64,000 nt of DNA from assembly GCA_030427905.1 (NCBI GenBank), contig JAUICL010000004.1, positions 215,722 through 279,721 on the forward strand, written 5' to 3'. Shown in pieces: positions 31,827-40,981 of the stretch. Source of the DNA: Bacteroidia bacterium. Lineage in GTDB: Bacteria > Bacteroidota > Bacteroidia > Flavobacteriales_D > Cryomorphaceae. A program made the position numbers and the translations under genes. The first letter of the stretch is position 1. Each line of letters opens with the position of its first letter. Under the pieces are notes generated by a model. That model made no database searches, was not told where the DNA came from, and was given only the letters and a program-made list of their open reading frames with translations.

Positions 31827-32423
31827 TTAGCTCGTCCAGTAGTCTTTTATCATTTGGTCTACAAAGTCCATGGTGTCGCTCAGGTGCTGGGGATCTTTCA
31901 GCATGCTAGCAGTGAACACAGCTCCCTCTATAAGCGAAACCAGCCTTTTGCCTTCTACTTTGGCATCAAGGCTCGCTTTAAATTCACCTTGCTCTTGCCC
32001 AGCTTTCACTATTTTGATCATGTTTTTCTGAAGCTTTTTTAGCACGGTAACAACTCGCTGGTGAAGTTGCGGATTCATATTATTCGAATCTACGCCCACA
32101 TTGAGCAGTGGACAACCCCCAACTGCTATCGTATCGTTGTAGTAGTTTCGATAGAAGTGCGTCATAATTTGGAGCTTGGCATGGGGCGATTCCACCATGT
32201 TCATCAAATCGGCGAGCTTCCAGATTACCGTTCTTACATTGTAATTAAATGCTTCAACGGCCAGATGTTCCTTATTTTCGAAGTTTCCGTAGATGGCACC
32301 TTTTGTAAGGCCCGTCACCCGTGTAATATCAGTCATGGACGTGGCCTTGTAGCCCATCGTATTAAAGACGGGAGCTACCTTCTCAATGATATACTGCGTG
32401 GTGAGCTCTGACTTCTTGGCCAT
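31827..32423 (-). CDS. TetR family transcriptional regulator
   Basis: A 198-residue protein. The N-terminal helix-turn-helix (about 10-60) has the TetR pattern MTDITRVTGLTKGAIYGNFENKEHL-like spacing, with TKGAIYGNF as recognition helix. The C-terminal ligand domain includes GGCPLLNVGVDSN, typical of a subgroup that responds to small electrophiles or hydrophobic effectors. It probably represses itself and the hydrolase gene through two matching palindromes. The inducer is unknown. Confidence 0.92.
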   Translation of the reverse strand: MAKKSELTTQYIIEKVAPVFNTMGYKATSMTDITRVTGLTKGAIYGNFENKEHLAVEAFNYNVRTVIWKLADLMNMVESPHAKLQIMTHFYRNYYNDTIAVGGCPLLNVGVDSNNMNPQLHQRVVTVLKKLQKNMIKIVKAGQEQGEFKASLDAKVEGKRLVSLIEGAVFTASMLKDPQHLSDTMDFVDQMIKDYWTS

Positions 32424-32441
32424 GGGACAAAGGTATAAAAA

Positions 32442-32455
32442 ATACCGATTGGTAT
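32442..32455. promoter_or_regulatory. TetR-type operator upstream of the regulator gene
   Basis: ATACC-GATT-GGTAT, a 14-bp palindrome with 5-bp arms, 18 bp before the tetR start. It has the same core as 31791-31808. Confidence 0.75.
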
Positions 32456-32494
32456 ATTGTGGTGTATCACCAAAAAGAAAGAAGTCGTTGCAAA

Positions 32495-33481
32495 CTAGAA
32501 ATTCATACGCATAAAAGTGAAGTCCTCGACATCTTCTTTGCGCGGAGTTGGGCGTTTGTACTTCTCTGGAACTTCATCCCAGCTTTGGTAGATAGTACCA
32601 TCGATGTAATAGGTGTTGTCGGTTGCTGCCATCGCCAAATGTTCTTCGTCAGTTGCGACGCTGTAGGAACGACTAGGGGGCTCAAGACCTGCTGTGCTAC
32701 CGGCTGATATCATTTCAAGTTTTCCATCGCCATCGATATCGGCCTTGATCCAATGCAATTTCAAAATCCGATGGTAGCTTCCATCTGCTATCATCTCACC
32801 GATAGTCCTGTTGAACTTAGCCATCAACTCTTCTCCACCTTCTAGGTCTTCTCGCACGGCAAAATACAGTGACCGCGTGACCAATGGCACATGACCGACT
32901 TCTAAGTGAGTCGCCAAATCACCGGGCTGAAACTGCATGAGGTAGTGAATCAATAAATCATCGATAAGAATGTATTCGACTCTGCCTTTCAGTAAGGCAT
33001 TGAGATTGGCTTGATCGCTTTCACCGCTTACAATCTCCAAGTGCTCAAAGTCTGCAGACTCGGGCCCATAAGAGTAGGAGTCTACGATACCTAGTGTGGT
33101 TCCATCTGGAAGCTCGCTCAAATCGCTCATAGAAACGTCGCCACCAATCTTGGAAACAAGAACGAGTTGGTTTTGTAAATAAGGGTCAGAAAACCGAAGG
33201 TAGCCTTCTCTTTCTTCGTCTTTCCACAAGGCAGCTGATCCATCGTAGTCCCCAGTTTGAAGTCCCGATAAGACGTTTTTGAAGGGAATTATCTTTGTGC
33301 TCGTCGCGATTTCATTTCTATTCAACGCCTCACGCACCAACTGCCCAGCTACAGCCATAGATTCTTCAGAGTGAGTGAACGGAGGCCAAGAGTCCGAAGC
33401 CAATTCTAGATCAACAATTTGAGCTGTGGCGTGAAAAAAGGAAGTACCAAAGCACAAGGAAATGAGTAGGAGTCGCAACAT
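32495..33481 (-). CDS. Orphan periplasmic solute-binding protein (SBP family 3) with EF-hand tail
   Basis: A 328-residue protein with a signal peptide (1-20, ending ATAQ). Residues about 22-250 match bacterial extracellular solute-binding family 3: ELASDSWPPFTH at the start, RFSDPYLQNQLVLVS in the middle and GSYHRILKLHWI at the end. The C-terminal ~75 residues are an extension that opens with an EF-hand-like loop, DIDGDGKLE. No ABC permease or ATPase gene is nearby. It may deliver ligand to a distant transporter or act as a stand-alone sensor. Confidence 0.82.
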   Translation of the reverse strand: MLRLLLISLCFGTSFFHATAQIVDLELASDSWPPFTHSEESMAVAGQLVREALNRNEIATSTKIIPFKNVLSGLQTGDYDGSAALWKDEEREGYLRFSDPYLQNQLVLVSKIGGDVSMSDLSELPDGTTLGIVDSYSYGPESADFEHLEIVSGESDQANLNALLKGRVEYILIDDLLIHYLMQFQPGDLATHLEVGHVPLVTRSLYFAVREDLEGGEELMAKFNRTIGEMIADGSYHRILKLHWIKADIDGDGKLEMISAGSTAGLEPPSRSYSVATDEEHLAMAATDNTYYIDGTIYQSWDEVPEKYKRPTPRKEDVEDFTFMRMNF

Positions 33482-33663
33482 AATTTTAGTTTGAATCTAA
33501 AGATAAGCTAAAGACGGAATTTATTAGCAGTTCGATAAAAATTGAAACCTGCCAACTAGGCTTAAAGAACTGAATCAATTCTTGGGAAAGATTGCTCTTA
33601 ATTCAATGGCTTTATCGTATTCCGATTAGGCGAAATGAGTCTGTTGAGTGAAAATGAACTAGG

Positions 33664-34689
33664 CTAGAAACGGTAGTTTGCATTGAGCAAGAACTGGCTA
33701 CGCTTTCCAAAAACACCCAACTCTACTCGATACATCCAATGCTTATTTATTTGATACTGCGCCCCAAGGAGAAGGTTAAATGGAGCGGCCACTTCTTTAT
33801 CGAGTTGATAGTCAATCTTGGAGTTTCCAACATCGTTTCCTTCTCCATACTCTTCAATCTTATCAATTATTTGGTTGGCAATCACTCTTTGTCCTGGTGG
33901 AAGTCCACTGGCCCACTCACGCATGGTTTCTATATTGCTACCTGTTCCTATCGAAGGAAAGATATCACTAATCGGTATGCTCCCGCGCGTGTCGCTATTG
34001 ATTTGCTGATAAAATGTACCCACCCAAGCAGTGAGCATTCGGTCTGCTCTTTTTTCATCAATAAAATTGTGACCTAATCTTAGACTACTATTGAATGCTG
34101 GAACTGGCTCCACAATTACGTCTACATCTACAAAGTTGTAGTTGTTGTCCCATATTACTACAAGTTGGCCAACCTTTCCTGCTAAAGTCATCCCAAGACC
34201 GAATGATGTTGCTTCAAAGTGCTGAGAAGTTTCAAACCCGATGGGCTCGATAAGAGTGACATCGGTATTCGTTGTTCCTCCACCAATTACCCCGTAAACA
34301 TTTAGAAAAGGAAGTACCCAAATATCAGGGCGAAAGGTCACCGCATGAGTTGTAGCAATGGTTGGTCCAAACTTTATAAAATTGCTCAGGTCAGCCATTG
34401 GCCCACCATTGAGTCCGATTTTAACACTCGAAATATCTATTTCTTGCGTTTGAGTGAAATAGATCACACTGGCCCCGTAGGGCAATTGGATATCAAACCC
34501 CCGCTTGTAGGCCTTGGCACCTAAGAATGGTAGTGCCCGATCGTAGTTCATGGATTTCAAGCTATCATAATAGGCTTGATGTATAGCATTTTGAGAACTT
34601 TTGTTCTCTTGAGCGGAAGTCAGTGTAGAGATGAATATACTCGAGACCAGTACACTCCAAAACAAAATACTTTTGATTCTGTAATCCAT
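33664..34689 (-). CDS. Outer-membrane beta-barrel-like protein
   Basis: A 341-residue protein with a signal peptide (about 1-26, ending TSAQ). The mature region shows alternating amphipathic strands (DIQLPYGASVIYFTQ, WVLPFLNVYGVIGGG, SFGLGMTLAGKV) and ends in the aromatic-terminated strand FLLNANYRF, the usual C-terminus of an outer-membrane barrel inserted by BAM. No specific family is named. It stands alone, with about 180-220 bp of featureless sequence on either side. Confidence 0.75.
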   Translation of the reverse strand: MDYRIKSILFWSVLVSSIFISTLTSAQENKSSQNAIHQAYYDSLKSMNYDRALPFLGAKAYKRGFDIQLPYGASVIYFTQTQEIDISSVKIGLNGGPMADLSNFIKFGPTIATTHAVTFRPDIWVLPFLNVYGVIGGGTTNTDVTLIEPIGFETSQHFEATSFGLGMTLAGKVGQLVVIWDNNYNFVDVDVIVEPVPAFNSSLRLGHNFIDEKRADRMLTAWVGTFYQQINSDTRGSIPISDIFPSIGTGSNIETMREWASGLPPGQRVIANQIIDKIEEYGEGNDVGNSKIDYQLDKEVAAPFNLLLGAQYQINKHWMYRVELGVFGKRSQFLLNANYRF

Positions 34690-34913
34690 GGGCTAAATTT
34701 AAAAACTCTGAGAAAGCTCAATTAAAAAACTTTTCTATGCTCGAAAGGAACATTTTTCATAAGCAGTTAAAACCTGTTTTTACAATTATACTTAACAGGG
34801 GTGTACTTTATGCGATCATACTAAAACTAGGATTACAATACTACCGAATGTGTTAATTCTCGCGAAGCATCTTAGTGGTGCTGGGAAGCGTCAAATGAAT
34901 AAATTGAACTTAG

Positions 34914-36464
34914 ATGTTTTCTAGAATCTTTACGTTACTGTTGTTCCTTTCATCCCTTAGCTGTTTTTCTCAAACCCTTGAGTGGTATGATGTACATACA
35001 CCAAGTGATGTTATAAATAGCACTTATTTTCACGGCCCCATGGCAGTAACCGATGACGGCGTATGGGTTGCTTCTATCAAAGAAAACCAGGACATTATTT
35101 CTACCATAGAATATGGAAAGCTCATGCTACGAAAGTTTGATCTTGACGGTATTTTGCTCTCAGAAATAATACTTCCTGGGCAAGGGCATGTCGCCGATAT
35201 AAAGGCCGTAGAAAATGATCTCTACATGCACATCATTGTCAAAGACAGTATTCAGCTGGGTTCAGAATGGGTCACCACTGAGAATGGATTTAGCAAAGAT
35301 ATATTCGTCAAGAGAGATAGTGAAGGGGCATATTCTTATGTGGAACCAAGTACCAATAATTTGGCCGGAGTGGGAATCACTTCAAGCGGTGAATTTCTCT
35401 ACGTAAATCAAAACGGATTTGCGAATTCTGTTGAGCTCAAAGTAATAAGCTTGGATGGTCAGGTGCTTATGACAAAGGATCTTCCTGGTATGGGCTACGT
35501 TACAGGAATTGAAGAGAAATCAGATGGCACTGGTTACATTCTGCTTGGTTCATGTGCTCAAGCTACTACCATAGATGGTTTGGAGATCGTACCACCGGCA
35601 TTTTATAATAATTACATTATTTCAACTGATACTGAGCTAAACTTCGAGTGGTTCAAAATCATAGATGATATTTCTTGTGTACGATCCTTTGGATGGAGTG
35701 GCGAAGGAGTCACATATTGGTTTGGGGGTACTGCTATAGCTCCTACTTTTGAAGACCATCCATTTACTGGTCCGAATGAAATTGGACTCGATTATTTTCT
35801 GACCAAGGTGCAAGATGAAGCATATAACTGGGTCAATGAAGTTGTGGACTCTACGGGGTGGTCTGGCGCTTTCCCTTCAGAACAGCAACCAATGGGAGTT
35901 GATTCGGAGATGAATACCTACATCATAGGCTATGCTCGAGGAAATGCAATTACCTGGGAGAATGGAGATGTAACGGAAAACGAAGGAACACGCGATATCT
36001 TCGTCGCGTCATACGCACCCAGTGGAGACCTACGTTGGGCACGTACTTTTGGGTCTATGAATTTTGATGCGGGTGCATCTATCGCGGTAGTAGGAGTTGA
36101 TGAGTTCGTAATTACGGCCACAATTAGCGGAGAGATGACCATTGACGGCGAAGTCATCAATGGGGAGCCAGGTGTATTACTAACAGCCAAGTTTAACACT
36201 CAAGCCCTAAGTGCTGGTGATGTGTCAGAACGAAGATCGATCCAACTTTACCCGAACCCCACTGCTGGTTTGCTCAATTTGAAATCAATAGGAGAGAGTG
36301 AAGTGCATCAAGCCTCTCTTATTTCAGTGGACGGGGATGAGATCAAATCGTGGTCGGGCAGTATGCCGGAGCAAATTGACTTATCTGAATTACCTGCGGG
36401 GCTTTACTTTCTGAAACTCCAAGACGCCAGGGGAGTGACAGTAGAGCGTATTATTAAGAGGTAG
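34914..36464 (+). CDS. T9SS cargo with beta-propeller-like body
   Basis: A 516-residue secreted protein: signal peptide 1-19 (ending CFSQ), a body of repeated strands with GxxxY/W-x-(V/I) and D-G patterns typical of SBBP/propeller-like surface proteins (YLLGSCAQATTIDG-type blades, LRWARTFGS), and a C-terminal type A sorting domain (LYPNPTAGLLN, LSELPAGLYFLKL). Its stop lies 8 bp from the convergent batD stop, and no terminator fits between them. The ligand or function is unknown. Confidence 0.85.
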   Translation: MFSRIFTLLLFLSSLSCFSQTLEWYDVHTPSDVINSTYFHGPMAVTDDGVWVASIKENQDIISTIEYGKLMLRKFDLDGILLSEIILPGQGHVADIKAVENDLYMHIIVKDSIQLGSEWVTTENGFSKDIFVKRDSEGAYSYVEPSTNNLAGVGITSSGEFLYVNQNGFANSVELKVISLDGQVLMTKDLPGMGYVTGIEEKSDGTGYILLGSCAQATTIDGLEIVPPAFYNNYIISTDTELNFEWFKIIDDISCVRSFGWSGEGVTYWFGGTAIAPTFEDHPFTGPNEIGLDYFLTKVQDEAYNWVNEVVDSTGWSGAFPSEQQPMGVDSEMNTYIIGYARGNAITWENGDVTENEGTRDIFVASYAPSGDLRWARTFGSMNFDAGASIAVVGVDEFVITATISGEMTIDGEVINGEPGVLLTAKFNTQALSAGDVSERRSIQLYPNPTAGLLNLKSIGESEVHQASLISVDGDEIKSWSGSMPEQIDLSELPAGLYFLKLQDARGVTVERIIKR

Positions 36465-36472
36465 ATTACAAT

Positions 36473-37807
36473 TCACGGGTTAATCCAGTCATTCGAATCT
36501 TTCGGAATATAGTTTGTGAGAGTAGCACGCCGCATTTCTTTCCATTGCTGTGCCGTTAATTTTTGAATGGCGGTTTCCGGTTTGGTGAATTTGTCACCGA
36601 AGTGATCGAGAAGATATTTCAGGCTTGGTTCTTCGAGGTTCAAGCGATCTAGCCAAGCGTAGAGACTTGCCTTCTTATTGCCTTCGTCATTTGCATCGAG
36701 TGATTTTAAAAATAACTTGAAATAGTGCTCTTCGGATTCTAAGTAGGCTTTGTGAGCCAGGCGACGACGATCGATGAATTCTTTGAGTTTCCAAATCAGG
36801 AAAATCAAAATGGCTAAGCCCAATCCATACGCCGCCACCTTTTTGGCGATGGTTTTGAAATCCCGAGGCGATTCGGCTTCTGTGGCAGCTGCTTGTTCAG
36901 CTCGGAGCTCCGCAGCGAGCGAATCTTTGATCGAAGCGACAATTCCCAAATCGGGATTGGGGCCAACAGTTATCGTTTTAGCTGGAAGCGTGCGTTTGTA
37001 TAGCTTTTGCTGGTAAGGGTGCCACCATTGAATGACCTTTTTAGGAATGGTCACTTCACCTTCCTGCTCAAACAAGTAACGCACGGTTTCTTCCGAGCTG
37101 GCGCTGATAGATGTTTTAGTTCGGTTGTTTTGTGCACTCGGTGTCTTGGGGTAAAGACTTACCTGCGGAATGCTATCCCAAGTGATGGTGGGAATGAGCG
37201 CTGCAATCGTGTTTTGAGCAACCAAGGAGAGACGTCGTTCTACCACATCGCCTACCTTGACGTGAGCCAAGTCGCCGCTCCAGTTATCTCTAACCGAAAG
37301 ATCAGAAGTCACCAGCCAATTAGAAGGGTCGAAGCCCGGTGGAATGGGTTTGACGGTTATCACGCGCTCCTTTGTAGACACCGTTCGCGAAACTCCTTTG
37401 TATCCACCATCCGGAGGTGTTTCCACTTCGACTTTAATCGATGGAAAAGTCAGACTTCCCTCTTCAAAAGGAAAAACGTTGAAGATCATCTGCACACCGG
37501 AGTATGTCTTACCGCCACGCGATTTACTCGTGCTCACCGATCGGAAATAAACGGTGCTGGCATTGTTAACCTTGATATTTCCTGGATCGACCCCCGAAGT
37601 AAACCACGTGGATGTGTACACGAAAATGGACACTTCGACTGGCTCACCGACATATACTTTGGTCTTGTTTAATTGCACCTCGCTCCAAAGTTCCTGGCTT
37701 TTTGCCGTACCGGAAATGAAAAGCGCTAACGCAAGAAGCAGGGAATAGCTCCAGCGCAAACCCTTCAAACTGGAGCAATATGTTCTACCAAGGCTTTTCA
37801 TTGGCAT
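36473..37807 (-). CDS. batD: BatD family protein
   Basis: A 444-residue protein. After an N-terminal leader (hydrophobic part about 18-36, ending AKSQ), the BatD beta-sandwich region (about 40-300) begins VQLNKTKVYVGEPVEVSIFVY, the family's hallmark. A membrane helix (about 331-348, AAYGLGLAILIFLIW) is followed by a cytoplasmic helical tail. At 444 residues it is shorter than many BatD proteins (about 550-600). It is the last gene of the operon and overlaps the BatB-BatC gene by 23 bp. The operon supports envelope or stress tolerance in Bacteroides and Leptospira, by an unknown mechanism. Confidence 0.88.
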   Translation of the reverse strand: MPMKSLGRTYCSSLKGLRWSYSLLLALALFISGTAKSQELWSEVQLNKTKVYVGEPVEVSIFVYTSTWFTSGVDPGNIKVNNASTVYFRSVSTSKSRGGKTYSGVQMIFNVFPFEEGSLTFPSIKVEVETPPDGGYKGVSRTVSTKERVITVKPIPPGFDPSNWLVTSDLSVRDNWSGDLAHVKVGDVVERRLSLVAQNTIAALIPTITWDSIPQVSLYPKTPSAQNNRTKTSISASSEETVRYLFEQEGEVTIPKKVIQWWHPYQQKLYKRTLPAKTITVGPNPDLGIVASIKDSLAAELRAEQAAATEAESPRDFKTIAKKVAAYGLGLAILIFLIWKLKEFIDRRRLAHKAYLESEEHYFKLFLKSLDANDEGNKKASLYAWLDRLNLEEPSLKYLLDHFGDKFTKPETAIQKLTAQQWKEMRRATLTNYIPKDSNDWINP

Positions 37808-39509
37808 TTGGCTTCAAGTTTTTGCGCTTTACTTCGAATTCAAATTTCTTCATCAGGAAACGAGCCGGATCATCGTCGATCTTTCGCATCAGGACTTTCT
37901 GGTTGTTTTGCTCGCTGCCAGATTCAAAATCATCTGGAACTTCATCCATTTCCTTTCCTTTTCGAATATCCGTATTGACCGTTTCTTCCAACCTTTCCTT
38001 CTCCATATCTTTCTTAGTGGCTTCTTGCCCGCCACCGCTTAGGTCTTCCATGCTCTTGTTTTCCTCGTTCTTGGCTTTGCCTTTTTCCTTGCTCTCTTGA
38101 GCTTCTGCCAGGCTGGCTTGGGATGTTTCCTGGAGCACGCGCTCTAATTTCGAATACCCATCTTGGGCCGCTTGCATAGTGGGATCCATCTCGGCTGCCT
38201 GACCAAAGGCCAACATGGCCGAAGCATAATCACCATTTTTATAATAAGCCAGCCCCAAATTGTATGCGCCCAAAGAAGTGGTGTCCTTGCTGAACTCAAG
38301 AATAGCGTCGTCGTAGTCGGCGGCTTTAAAATAAGCCACACCCTTGCGCAGTGGATCTTGGTAGGCGTCTGCCGCAGCGGTGTAATCTCCTTGGTCGCTT
38401 AAGCGCTGGCCTTGGTAGTCGGGTGTGAACCAGAGATCTTCGAAGGTCTTTGAGCCATCAGATTGGCAGGAGCTCAAAAACAAAACCCCCAAGGTGGTGT
38501 AGAGCACCCATCCTTTCCGGAACCACAAGAGCACAATGGCCACAACGGGAATTAGGAATAGAACCCCAAAGTCGCGCCAATCGTCTTCTTTCTTCTCTGG
38601 CTTCTCGGTAAACTCTAGATTTTCGCGAGTCGTTTTTGCGATCAATTCCACATCACTCTGATCGAGTGTGAGCTGGTGGACAGTGACCTGTTCGAGTGAA
38701 TTTATTTTGGAAAGGGCGTCAGCATTCAGGCTCGAATACACGGCCTTTCCTTCATCCATCAGGCTGCCCCGCCCAGAGTAGGCCGGCACTTCGCTACCCA
38801 TGGCCGTACTCATCGGCATCACATCTATGGTGCGGTTTTTATCTCGGGTGAATGCTTGCAAAAGATTAAAGTCGGCGTCTTCAAACTCATCGGTAAAGAG
38901 CAGAACGCGTCCCGGTGCTTCGGTAACAGAAAGAAGCGTGTCGGCAAGGGCAAAAGCCTTCCTGAGATCGGAACCTCGAAACGGCATCACCTTTGGCGAT
39001 AAGTTTTCAATATGGGTATTGATGATGCGATAATCGTCGGACAAGGGCACAATGGTATGAGCAGTTCCAGCAAAACCGACTAGAGCTACTCGGGCACCTG
39101 GGTCTGCCTTCAGCAGGTCTTGGATTTTGAACTTGGCCCGCTCCAACCGGTTTGGCTGCATATCGCTCGCCATCATACTCTGAGATAGGTCGAGAAGGAT
39201 CACTAGTGGGCTCTCAAGCGTTTTACCCGGAAGTTCTACTTTTTTCCAGGTCGGGCCAGCCAAGGCAACGACTCCAATGCAAAAGGCCAAAAACTGAACG
39301 ACTTGCATGGTCACTTTAATACCCGTTCGCCCCTTTCCGATCACGTATGGTCTCAGGTGCGGGGCGATTATTTTCTTCCACTTTACATCTTCACGGATAC
39401 TGAGTATTCCCATCAAGAACACCAAAGCCACGGGAACCAGAGCCCAAAGAAACTGGGGCCTGATAAAGTGAAAATCACTCCACGATATGGGAAAAACATC
39501 ATGCAGCAT
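37785..39509 (-). CDS. BatB-BatC fusion: VWA domain plus TPR
   Basis: A 574-residue protein. Two N-terminal membrane helices (about 20-37 and 66-84) precede a von Willebrand factor A domain (about 98-290) with the MIDAS motif DLSQS and the GSDLRKAF threonine/serine region. A third membrane helix (about 322-360) leads into a TPR region (about 375-455; ADYDDAILEFSKD, AYYKNGDYASAMLAFGQA) and a charged tail ending DDPARFLMKKFEFE, a motif of BatC proteins. In Bacteroides batB and batC are separate genes; here one frame encodes both. The TPR part would face the periplasm or cytosol depending on the third helix. Confidence 0.88.
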   Translation of the reverse strand: MLHDVFPISWSDFHFIRPQFLWALVPVALVFLMGILSIREDVKWKKIIAPHLRPYVIGKGRTGIKVTMQVVQFLAFCIGVVALAGPTWKKVELPGKTLESPLVILLDLSQSMMASDMQPNRLERAKFKIQDLLKADPGARVALVGFAGTAHTIVPLSDDYRIINTHIENLSPKVMPFRGSDLRKAFALADTLLSVTEAPGRVLLFTDEFEDADFNLLQAFTRDKNRTIDVMPMSTAMGSEVPAYSGRGSLMDEGKAVYSSLNADALSKINSLEQVTVHQLTLDQSDVELIAKTTRENLEFTEKPEKKEDDWRDFGVLFLIPVVAIVLLWFRKGWVLYTTLGVLFLSSCQSDGSKTFEDLWFTPDYQGQRLSDQGDYTAAADAYQDPLRKGVAYFKAADYDDAILEFSKDTTSLGAYNLGLAYYKNGDYASAMLAFGQAAEMDPTMQAAQDGYSKLERVLQETSQASLAEAQESKEKGKAKNEENKSMEDLSGGGQEATKKDMEKERLEETVNTDIRKGKEMDEVPDDFESGSEQNNQKVLMRKIDDDPARFLMKKFEFEVKRKNLKPNANEKPW

Positions 39510-40503
39510 GCTTCAATCGGGCTTTGTTAATCAATGAAAGAATACTTCCCAATAAACTCAGAAATAGGAGCAGAGCGAGCGAAATACCCAGCGGGTAGTG
39601 GTAGAGCACAGTCACGGGTTTGTACTTCTTCTCTCTATACTCAATGGGTTCGAGTTTATCTACTACGGCGTATATTTTCTCTAATTCTTCGGCATCCTTG
39701 GCGCGGAAGTATTTACCTCCCGTGATTTCCGCGATTTCCTGGAGCGTTTTCTCGTCCAAGTCAGAACCGCCTTTTCCCGGTTCTCCAATGCCTATGGTAT
39801 AAACGATCACGCTATCGCGTTTGGCCATTTGGGCACCATCGAGTGGGAGGATGTCAGTGCCCGCGTCCACCCCATCAGTGAGCAGCAGCATGACCTTAGT
39901 TTTGATCGAATCTTCGGCAAACATGTCCACACCTTTGGAGATGGCTTTTCCGATGTTCGTCATCTGCCCCGCCATCCCCACATCGGCTTCTTCGAGCAAT
40001 TGGTCTACCGTTTTCAAGTCGGGGGTGAATGGAGCTTGCACGTAGGAGTTCGTAGCGAAAAACAAGAGTCCCATTCGATCGCCTTCTCGTCGGGAGATAA
40101 AGTCGTGCATCAAGTTTTTGACTGCGTCCCATCGTCTGGTTTTTTGTCCATCGAGCACCCAATCTTTGTGAGCCATACTAAATGAGATGTCGGCTGTAAT
40201 CAGGAAGTTTCTGGAAGTCTTGACTTCCATTTCGGGTTCGCCCACAATTTGTGGCGACGAGAATGCCCCGATGAGCAGAATCCAACTAATGAGTAGGACA
40301 ATCCAATAGAAGGCGTTTCTCCGTTTTACGAAAGCCGATTTCCGAAGCTTTTCACCCGTACTCACAGAGATTTTTTCCACACTGGGCATGCGAAGTGACG
40401 CGCTCCGCATCCGCAACCGCGGTACCAAAAGGTACACCAGGACAGGGAGTGGTAGTAGCCAAAACACCCAAGGGTATGCTATTTCAAAATTAGCTGGTAG
40501 CAC
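39499..40503 (-). CDS. batA: BatA (VWA domain membrane protein)
   Basis: A 334-residue protein beginning with GTG. It has N-terminal membrane helices (about 9-26 and 60-80), a VWA domain (about 95-290) with MIDAS DISFS and a LLTDGVDAGTD strand, and a C-terminal helix (about 305-325). It overlaps the DUF4381 gene by 14 bp and batB by 11 bp. VWA domains bind partner proteins through a metal ion; with BatB it probably forms a membrane complex worked on by the MoxR ATPase. Confidence 0.9.
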   Translation of the reverse strand: MLPANFEIAYPWVFWLLPLPVLVYLLVPRLRMRSASLRMPSVEKISVSTGEKLRKSAFVKRRNAFYWIVLLISWILLIGAFSSPQIVGEPEMEVKTSRNFLITADISFSMAHKDWVLDGQKTRRWDAVKNLMHDFISRREGDRMGLLFFATNSYVQAPFTPDLKTVDQLLEEADVGMAGQMTNIGKAISKGVDMFAEDSIKTKVMLLLTDGVDAGTDILPLDGAQMAKRDSVIVYTIGIGEPGKGGSDLDEKTLQEIAEITGGKYFRAKDAEELEKIYAVVDKLEPIEYREKKYKPVTVLYHYPLGISLALLLFLSLLGSILSLINKARLKHAA

Positions 40504-40981
40504 GGTGGTTTTTTATCCAATTTTCTATTTGTTCTACAATCGCTTTGCGGTCAGATTCAGCGGGTACCTTTTCTTCAAAAACGTATGCTGTCAGCTGGGC
40601 TTCATAGCTCGATAGCCTCGTTCGTCCTTTTGTGGTTTCATCCAGAAAAGCATACCATGACGCACCTGTGAGTGATGCCACTTCTTCACGGCTATAAACT
40701 GAAATGGCTGTGCGTTTTAGGGTGATCAAGCCATGACCGAGCTGCTCAGCGCCGGACAATTGATTCAATTCGCTCAGGGCTTGACGTCGGTAACGGTTCT
40801 TTCGGTAATGTCTTATCAAAACAATGATGGTGGCAGCGGCGATGACTATCAAGACCGCAGCCAGAACTTTCCAACCAATAGTCTCAAAGGTAAAAGGCAC
40901 CGGATCGGGCTCTTGCAATGGGGCCAAGTTTAGGTTTTGAGCCATAACACTCAAGGAGTCTGTCGCCTCTTGAAAACTCAT
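40490..40981 (-). CDS. DUF4381 family membrane protein
   Basis: A 163-residue protein with one membrane helix (about 34-55, KVLAAVLIVIAAATIIVLI) followed by a basic cytoplasmic domain (YRRQALSELNQLSGAEQLG, AISVYSREEVASLTGASWYAFLDE) matching DUF4381. It is a standard member of MoxR/DUF58/VWA operons, located between DUF58 and BatA. The start overlaps the DUF58 stop by 4 bp. Confidence 0.88.
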   Translation of the reverse strand: MSFQEATDSLSVMAQNLNLAPLQEPDPVPFTFETIGWKVLAAVLIVIAAATIIVLIRHYRKNRYRRQALSELNQLSGAEQLGHGLITLKRTAISVYSREEVASLTGASWYAFLDETTKGRTRLSSYEAQLTAYVFEEKVPAESDRKAIVEQIENWIKNHRATS

